DNA of 64,000 bases from Lineus longissimus (Eukaryota > Nemertea > Pilidiophora > Heteronemertea > Lineidae). Where the stretch lies: the NCBI RefSeq assembly GCF_910592395.1, contig NC_088309.1:21454599-21518598 (forward strand), read 5' to 3'. Numbering within the stretch: position 1 is the first letter of the stretch; each line of letters starts with the position of its first letter. The notes beneath the pieces were generated by a model that did not search any database, was not told where the DNA came from, and saw only the letters and a program-made list of their open reading frames with translations. A program made the position numbers and the translations under genes. Positions 56,134 to 64,000 of this stretch are shown piece by piece.

Positions 56134-57469
56134 GTAAGTAAAAGATGCGTTTCATTGGAAAACAAGATATCAAATGTAGCAGAACACAAGCCCAAACCCA
56201 GAAACAATCATGTCACTGAGATAATGTCACATCAAATTTAGCGATTCTGATTGGACCGCATGACCGGAAGTCTATACCCGAATTCTAGCTTCGTTCGGCT
56301 ATAATACTTGTGATGATGTGTTTACCTCCTCTGCTGGATTTGTCGTGAAGTTTGAATGAGAGTTCATGCTGTTTTCGATTATTTTGGTATCGGGGGTGCC
56401 CATGCCACTTCGTCAACAGTAGGCTACTACCACCGTGACATCGTCAATGCTTTCTGATGTGACGCTAATACCGCACAAACAACAACAATTTAAAGTCTGG
56501 CATTCTAGCTTGTTCGAAAGATAGTCGTAGTTACTTACATTCCAAACATTGAAATCAAATTAGGGTTCGATAATTGCACGTGATTGACCTCGTGATCGAT
56601 ATACACAAACACAGGTTAATTGGCGATTTGATTGGTACTTGGATTGTTACCAAGATTTTCTATGATGAAACCACGCGATATATGCACGGTAGTATTCAAA
56701 TGTTTGAATAATGTAATCTAACTACCCAAATATTCATGTAAATACGCATTCATGTATATGAAAATAGTTGACACTGAGGGTATCATGACCAAATGACCAT
56801 AATTGTTGATTTCTATAATCAGATGTTTTGACCGGAAGGAACACCGTGACATCGCCATGTTTTATATTTTTCTTAGCAAATCAATTTACAACAATTTTTG
56901 TACAAACAACCAGGCAGTCTGTTAAAGGGATCAGCCAGTGGTGTTGCCCGAGAAATCGCGCCAGAAGGCAGTGGTTTTTTGTAGATGCCTTGCTTGTTGG
57001 GCTTGGCACTTGAGTAACAGGTGGTTGTAAGCCTGCCGACTCATGCACCCTGACCGTGAGAAACACTTGGCTGCCATAAAATGTGTTAAATTAACCAAAC
57101 ACAAATAATATCGTTGTAGGAGGCAGAATTAAAATACCGAAAACACTAACTTCACATTACTTTAACTTTCTCAGACACACAGCGTGTTTTGACCCTCCTG
57201 TGGTGCGAAAAACCAAATATGATGACAGGGAATTATGGCATATCTGCTGGGGGTCAGCATGTCACGCGTCTCGGGTGAAGTCTTTCACCTCACGACTGAT
57301 TGGATACCAATCCATCTGATTGAACTCTTTGTTTATAGCAATTCTCTAGGAGGGCGCACACAACACTCATAATCACAATGACGCAATTAGGATGTATACT
57401 TACATGTAATTGCGTTACCTGGGATGAGTATTTATATGACCATATACCTTAACTAGAGGTCAGTTCAGT
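56134..57469 (+). other. Intron/promoter interval
   Basis: Lies between the candidate N-terminal exons and the ATG exon of the Munc13-like gene. Only noise ORFs are seen. A TATA-like TATTTATAT at 57429-57437 lies about 33 nt before the ATG. Confidence 0.4.
57429..57437 (+). promoter_or_regulatory. TATA-like box before the Munc13-like ATG exon
   Basis: TATTTATAT would place a start site near 57460, only ~10 nt before the ATG at 57470. This supports an alternative promoter, but the very short leader is a weakness. Confidence 0.3.
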
Positions 57470-60400
57470 ATGTTTGTCACCATGGAAGATCATGACTCAT
57501 ATGACAGTATCGAAGGCAATGACAGCCGCAATGACTGGGACGGTCTTTTCAACTTCCTGGATACGCCGCGACCCCACCCCGGTCTCTCAGTCGATTCGTT
57601 CTTGGATACGCCGGATTTGTGGGATAGTCCTCTTAAGTTACCAATCATTCGGGATTTAAAACCTTCATGTAGTACTCCTTGCCGCGATGGGGGTGTTGGT
57701 GATTTTGGTAGTCCTCTGCACTGGGATAGCCCCATGCTTGAATACAAACCACTCTCTCGGCGTGACGCAGAGGCGCGGTATCGGTTATTCTATGGAACAC
57801 TGGATAGTTCTTGTCAAGATCCACACGAGGTTGGTCTACTTACTTCCGCCATTTATTCTACAGTGCTGTTTTGGGACCAACACCTTACGTTTAGAGACGA
57901 CGGCCAAATGATGCTGATGATTAATCAGCAGGGACCCGGGGTAGCCAAATTACGATGCTATTCGTTAAAAAAATATTGTATATTTTTCTTGTCGTCAAAA
58001 CAATTATTTCCGCTTGCAGATCTACGAAGTCGATCCAATGACCCACGAAGGATGGGTAAAAGAAGAAGAAAAAATCAAAAAGGTACGTGGCGCAACTGTC
58101 GGTTGCAATTGATGGCTGACCGCATTATTTTTCTCAACATTTGTTGCCTACTAATTAACGCATTCCCTGCTGTCTTACAATAACTAGCATTCATGTCGGG
58201 AGGGGCCAAATTCACAAGTGTCGTCACGTCGTAACGCTTAGAGCCCAACAGGGAGTCCATTAATGAGTAATTTCTGGGCTCGAAATCTTGTCATGGGTAT
58301 GAAATCCTTTCATACTTCCATTAAACACCTGCTTTCCCTAATTTTTTAATTGTTCGCAGTAGGATATCGTCATGGAATTATTCCCATGTTTTTCGTTTAC
58401 CCCCCCCCCCCCCCGAGATATTCTTCATACTTTTATACTTGATTTAATAATTTCAATCAAGTTATCATTTCGTTAAGTCAAATCATGTTTTGACAAGCAG
58501 CAATAACAATCTATCAAGGTCATGTATTTGCTTTAATGATAAGAATGTGGCTCCTCATGGGCTCAAAAGTATTGGCGCTTAAGTATCAGTTTTAAGGCAA
58601 TGTCGCCAGTACGCTTGTTTAGAATACATTTACAATGTACCGTACTGGTATATAATTATAGTGACTACCACTCCTGCATGTCCATTAACCCATTACCCCT
58701 TCCTCTGAGACAGTTTTTCATGTCACCCTTCTTGTTCCAGATGAATACCAACACTGCTATGCTCTACGTCAGGGTAATCGAAGCAAAAGCTTTGCCATCA
58801 TTAAATGGACATGGTGAGTATTTCCTGAGACTCATGCCCCTCGTCTACAATCTAGTTTTTGCGACAGGAAATTTGTCATATCACTGACACTGACACATGA
58901 ATGTATTCGAGTGTCGATGATTACATCAAATTTGACCGGGTGCAGGGAAATTCCAAAATGTATTTATTAATAGAAGGATGATTTAATCAAGTATAAATGC
59001 AAATAAATAGTGCCTCGAGCCAATTGCCGCCAAATTGAGGCCGTAGTGATAACACGGAAATGATAAAATCCTGCTACATCCTGTTTTATAAAAATATCCC
59101 TCTTTACATGTAGCCTTGTCTCTACTTGCATGATCTAAGAGATTATATTCCTTAGACGCTTTGTCGGAACTTTGTAAATATCTCTAAAGGGGGTATGACA
59201 ACGATGCTGATGAGGTTGCAACTACATGTACTATTGGTTGATTAATGATATTAGAGATAATTGCATGATGAACGGGGAAGACAAGAAACACGCATTTTAA
59301 CACTTTACGTTTGAGAGAAAATGGGAGAGATGACGAATACAATCGAACCTAATGATTATTTTAGTAGCATCGTAATGTTTTTTTCAACAATTATCTCTCT
59401 TATTCAGTGACAACAGCCCCCTACTGCCTCCTGAGTGTTGTCAGGCCCCACAAGAGTAATAAAGGAACGCCGTCTAGCTCTCCTCGTCTTCCCATCAGAC
59501 AGAAGAAAAACTCTTCCTTCGAGCTGGCTGACGTAAAGAAAACAAAGACGGCAAAGAAAACATCTGAACCAATGTGGAATGAAGAGTTTGAAATGTGAGT
59601 TGAAGATCGATTTGGTTTGTTCAGCATTTTTCTAGGACAGTGTGTCTCTTTTTGATTTGTTGTGATAAGGTTATGGGTGATGTTTATGTGCCAGGAACAA
59701 CAGACTCTTCCAGGATATTGGTTATGTAAACAGTTATGTTCTTTGTCTTGCCTTCGGAGGTTTTCTTTACTATTTCTTTTTTTCCTGGTTGTATATTTAA
59801 CGGTATGAAAAAAAAGTTCAATTTTTTTTCATGAAATTGTTAACCTAACAAGAATGTATATGTCGCCTTCGTTCATCAATGAGAAAAAAAGTAAACGTTG
59901 ATGTCTTAACGGGATCTTTACGACCATGACATAAGTATAGCTTTAGCTTGATTCTCAGTATTACTGAGAATCAAGCCTTTCTTTACTGTCTCTTATCACT
60001 CGGGGGTTATGTTCCGTCTACACGTTATACTACGATGCGATTGTTAAATATCCCTGCTACGGTTTCATTTATTTTGGGAAATGATTCATTCTCCCTTTTG
60101 ATGACTGTTTTCAGAGATGTCCAAGATCTTGCCTCAGAGGTGCTAGAAGTGTACGTCTCCTCTAGTGAGGGGAGCACATTGTCATTGGCAACGAACAGTA
60201 AATTCCACCAGGATCCGTCCCGACTCCATAGCATGTTCAAACACGTTAAACATGCACTGGAGCATGGGAAATCACAAGACTGCGATGTGCTAGGGAGTGT
60301 CAAGATACCATTAAAGGTAAAGAAATATTCCCGACAAGTAAAGTAAAGTAAAGTAAACTTGAAATAACCTTGAACTTAAACTACTTCTGCGCTAAACGTG

Positions 60401-63400
60401 GTACCTGATAAACCCTTTTACAGATTTTAAAAGCAATACTGGTGATTTTTATTGATTTCTTTATCTTGACATGAGTATCATAATTTTTATGTTTATTCTG
60501 TTACAGGAAATATTGGCAGTCGGCACAACGTCCTGGTATGATCTCACCACAAAGCATAAATCAAATAAAAAAGGTGGAAAAATACAACTTCAGCTTCAGC
60601 TTAGATACAGTAAGGTAGGAATTCATTCTTAAAAATACATACTGTATATATATTCTACATGTAATATATTGTCACTCACACATCCCTTGATTGACTTTTC
60701 TCGTAATCTTTGTACTATGTACCATTGTTACTCGGTGCGTTTTAATGGGAAAGATTAATCTTCTAGTTTACCCTCTTGTTTCAAGGAGGATGCGGAAAGC
60801 GAACAGGACTGCCATCAAGTGTTGTTAGACCAGTATCACAGTGCCATGGCCAAGTTCCACCAAAAAGCTGCTAAAAAGGCAGAGGTAAGAAACTAGTATA
60901 TGTCTTTCTTATCCAACAGCTGTCACTTGTATCCAACAGCTGCCAATACAATAAACTAGTACATGTATATCATGTTTGGTGGATGGTTTCGAAACAAAAA
61001 TCTAATTTGTGTTTTAACCCACAAGACAACGATTATATTACCACGACAACGAAGAGAAATGTATAGCTGGTAACCCATCCTTGTCGAAGTCAGAATGGGA
61101 TTCTGACTTTTACTATTACTTCTTACTTCCACGACTATAACGATGAATGAATACTAAGCGGTGTCAAGTGCCAATCCCCAGGCAAAGTTAAACCACAAAA
61201 TCATTGACATGCAATAAAAAAACAATTTTGGCCTACATGTAAACGTATCTCATTTTATTTTTAGGTCAATTTCAATGATTATGACGGGAAACTCTCGCCG
61301 GAAGTCGACCTGATTCTGGACTACTTCTCTGTTCCACATGAGATATCAAATGTCAGCAAGCAGCTATTGTAAGTACATAATGAATACATGAATAATACAT
61401 GATTATGTTTTCACTCTGTTCCCATTTTTCCAAACAGGTTTACCGTTACCAGCCTGCCGTTAGTAATATTTTAGCTCCGTCATGATTGTCTTAAAATTGT
61501 ATCATCTTAAACATCATGGTCATTAGTTATGTTCGTCTCCTTCAATATGATCGTAATACATTATTTAAATGAATGAAAATAATCTTACCAATTAAATAAA
61601 TTCAGTTAAACATATTTTTTTCTTTTTAAATTTAAGAAAAGGTATTTGGCTGAGCTGATAAGGCTTTGACTGAGAGGGACAGAAATTAATCAGGCTCCCA
61701 GTACATAGTTAAATGTCTTTGTTTGTTTATTTTAGGAAAGTTGTCTGCTTGATCCAGATGGCGATTGATGAGAATGACCTGACAGTCAAGAAGGATGCAT
61801 TACACGAAGCAATAACGAATTTCGAGTCCGCATGGTGCTCCAGTCAGTTGGACATGCCGAGAGGGGGCGAAGCCTCGGGCGGGTGCCCTGGGGCAGATCT
61901 ATCCGACCACGAGGTAGGTTGGATTATGTTAAATGGTTATGCCGGACAAACTGTTTCACCGATTAACCTATAAACCACAATGTCGCATGAACGAAATACT
62001 CAGAAGACAATGTTAACCTACATATCGTGTCTAACTGTATTCGTTGTTTGATTTCAGATAAGTCTGTTGGAAGAAGCAACAAATAACTATATTCGCCATC
62101 TAGCAAGAGGTGTTGAAGATATTCCTCTCCTATTCCCTCCAAGCCAGAACTATCTGGAGCAATTTTCAAATAAATTTGAGTAAGTTTAGCCAGGATTTGT
62201 AGAATTTGAAATTCAAATTCGCGATCAAGAACACATTGTGCATTTTTAGTTGATTTTGTTTGGTGTAAGTTCCTTATCTTTTGTAAGCAGTTTTTTAAAA
62301 TGAAATGATCATCACCATCGTCCTCACTCGTTTACTAAAAAGTGAATTCGAGAAATTGTTTCAATGTTCTTCAACAGTTTGATTTCTTTTTCAGTATTGC
62401 TTCCCGGTTATGCAATATCCAAACTGGCCAGGATTGGGAACCGTTGTCGAAAAAGATTTTGGTAACGCATGTGACGGAGAGAATACAGGTAAGCCAGTTT
62501 TGCGACAAAATTTCTTCATCCTGAGGAGGTCTGCATCCCAACACTAAAATCGGTAGCTCACAGGCGTTTCGACAGAAGTTGACGTCCTGCAGTGCATGAT
62601 TCCAGAAATAGCCGACGATTGCCGATCATCAATTTCAGCATTAACGAGGTACTGCGCAAAACCTTTCTCTGACCAAGCTTTCTGTCTTTTCAGTCTGACG
62701 TCAAAGAATGGCTGGGAGCCCAACTGGACACAGTCAGTAACATTTCCAATGTCCGGGATGCGGTGATCCCTCAGACCAGGCAGCTGCTGAAAGTGATAAG
62801 CGAGGTGACCGAAGCTTGCAGTCCGGGCCACGGCTATTCGCAGGTGTTCAGTAAATTTGACGTGGACTTCTTCAAGATTGTTTCACTGACTTTGGACGGG
62901 AAGGTACGAATTCTTATAGCCTTGCCCCAAAACCCACCAAACATATATTAGACAAATTGTAGGCCGGGTCTATTTGGCAAGCCGCTCGCCGAACAGGCCT
63001 TTGTCCTGTTTGGAGAGCCGCTTGCCAAACAGCACTAAAAAGCCACCCTGCTCGGCCAGCCGGGCTGGCCAAACAGGTAAAAAATCTACCCTGTTTGGCG
63101 AGCTGGAGACTTTACTTTAATATTAATGAGTTCGGCTCTCCACTCAGGACAAGAAAAAGTCGCTGTTTGGTAAGCCGGGCTTGCCAAGTAGTCACTTCCT
63201 AAATTGTATTGGTGCTTTAAAAAATCGGAACTGCTGCGGAGCTGTTGATGCATTTTTAAAATTTCCATAACATCACATTGTATAGCACAATCAAACCATA
63301 TGATCTGAAACCTGACACTTTCCTTCTTCAATTTCAGCTTTGTGCCACTACTCAAGAACTAATGATCTCAATGGACAAGTATCAGACTCGTTATCACAAG

Positions 63401-63911
63401 ATTCACGTAAACATCCAGCAGAGTTGTACTCTATCTCTCAAACTCTACGTCAGCCTTAGAAAAATTTATCTTCAATTGAAGCAAAACGTCACAGAAAGGT
63501 ATGAAGAAACTCTGAGGTCACGTTTCTCTCATGTAGCAGTATTCAATTAATTTTCCTCAAAACTTGTTTTAAATTTACGTCAGGATATACCTCGAGGAGT
63601 TGATTTTCAAAGTCCTAATAAAACGGACACACCTTATGAATATTCAAATGGTGCTGTCGTCTCATTAAACTGTGGAAAGTACAGCTGATTCAACTACATG
63701 CGGCAAGGCACCGAATCAAGCATCTTTCCTAATTTTCTGCCCTATATAGATTGCTTTGTTATTTCCTATTTATTTCTCTTGCAGACAAGTGTTCAAGCTC
63801 TCCCTGACCAAGTTTTACATGTGGTTCGGCGATGCCCTCATCTTCTGGCTTCAAATGTTCAGGAAGGAATCTATCCGCAGAATGGAGAAAGCTCTTGAAA
63901 TTGACAAAGAC
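57470..63911 (+). CDS. Munc13-4/BAIAP3-type exocytosis priming protein, 5' part (partial)
   Basis: Family members tether and prime secretory, lytic or dense-core granules through a C2-MUN-C2 core that acts on SNAREs. Exons: 57470-57940, 58020-58082, 58741-58813, 59408-59594, 60115-60316, 60507-60614, 60786-60884, 61265-61368, 61736-61913, 62058-62179, 62395-62488, 62694-62903, 63338-63498, 63785-63911, ending at a GT donor; 733 codons without a frame break. Acidic N-terminus with repeated FLDTP motifs; then EARYRLFYGTLD, matching the family's EEALYTVLY segment; C2A from about 179 (LYVRVIEAKALPS) through EPMWNEEFE, LGSVKIPLK and WYDLTTKHK to about 368; then MUN helices (LSPEVDLILDYFSVPHEISN), with the MHD1-like KFYMWFGDALIFWLQMF in the last exon. 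C2A lacks the calcium-binding aspartates. About 350-450 residues (rest of MUN, C2B) lie beyond the window. UNC13D versus BAIAP3 is unresolved. Confidence 0.88.
59946..59976. repeat. Near-perfect 31-bp hairpin
   Basis: GCTTGATTCTCAGTA and its complement TACTGAGAATCAAGC share a tiny loop. It is in the intron before exon 60115-60316. Transcribed, it would form a stable stem; there is no known element. Confidence 0.6.
62970..63190. repeat. Clustered TTTGGCAAGCCG / inverted motif
   Basis: Variants of CTGTTTGGCGAGC and its complement GCTTGCCAAACAG occur about eight times in both orientations within 220 bp of a Munc13-like intron. The stretch is GC-rich compared with its surroundings. Confidence 0.6.
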
Positions 63912-64000
63912 GTAAGCATCTGCAATCCATCCTTTCACTACTACCAAAAAATGTCACGAAATATTTCAACATATACATGTGTAACTTGTTCTTTTTCACT

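Overview
The window is eukaryotic nuclear DNA from an invertebrate animal. Genes are split by GT-AG introns, the DNA is AT-rich, and intergenic DNA and introns are full of minisatellites, fold-back elements and SINE-like pieces. A gustatory-receptor-like gene next to SLC30A5, FAM81, tetraspanin and Munc13-4/BAIAP3 homologues fits a marine invertebrate. Vertebrates lack gustatory-receptor-like genes, and the very common TACATGTA-type palindromes would suit an echinoderm or hemichordate. The species is an inference and cannot be fixed from this sequence alone.

Layout. 1-2165: two imperfect minisatellites. 2570-9875 (minus): a complete 14-exon zinc transporter 5 gene (772 aa), head to head with a 5-exon FAM81 coiled-coil gene (11466-13660, plus). 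13661-18849: the 3' regions of two convergent genes, with the second copy of a 223-bp fold-back element. 18850-21252 (minus): a 6-exon tetraspanin closest to TSPAN3, with a striking promoter motif cluster. 23307-41076 (plus): an 18-kb gene for a very large membrane receptor. It encodes a signal peptide, 14 sushi/CCP modules, one divergent C-type lectin domain, a Ser/Thr/Gly-rich mucin-like stalk, and two alternative last exons that each carry a related transmembrane segment and tail. 42333-43016 (plus): an intronless-CDS four-span orphan membrane protein. 44067-46667 (plus): a 5-exon gustatory-receptor-like seven-span protein (422 aa). 47320-55638: gene-poor, with repeats, a tRNA-Glu-like relic and fold-backs. 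55639 to the end (plus): the 5' part of a Munc13-4/BAIAP3-type gene (C2 plus most of MUN), running off the window.

All exon models were joined by hand. In each complete gene every junction keeps frame and the total is a multiple of three, which is strong internal support. The genes do not form an operon-like unit. The most unusual item is the sushi/lectin receptor: nearly every extracellular module is a single phase 1-1 exon, its stalk exons are recent tandem duplicates, and its membrane anchor exists in two duplicated versions, each with its own polyadenylation signal. It looks like an adhesion or immune-type surface receptor with switchable membrane/cytoplasmic ends, but its ligand and role cannot be read from the sequence.
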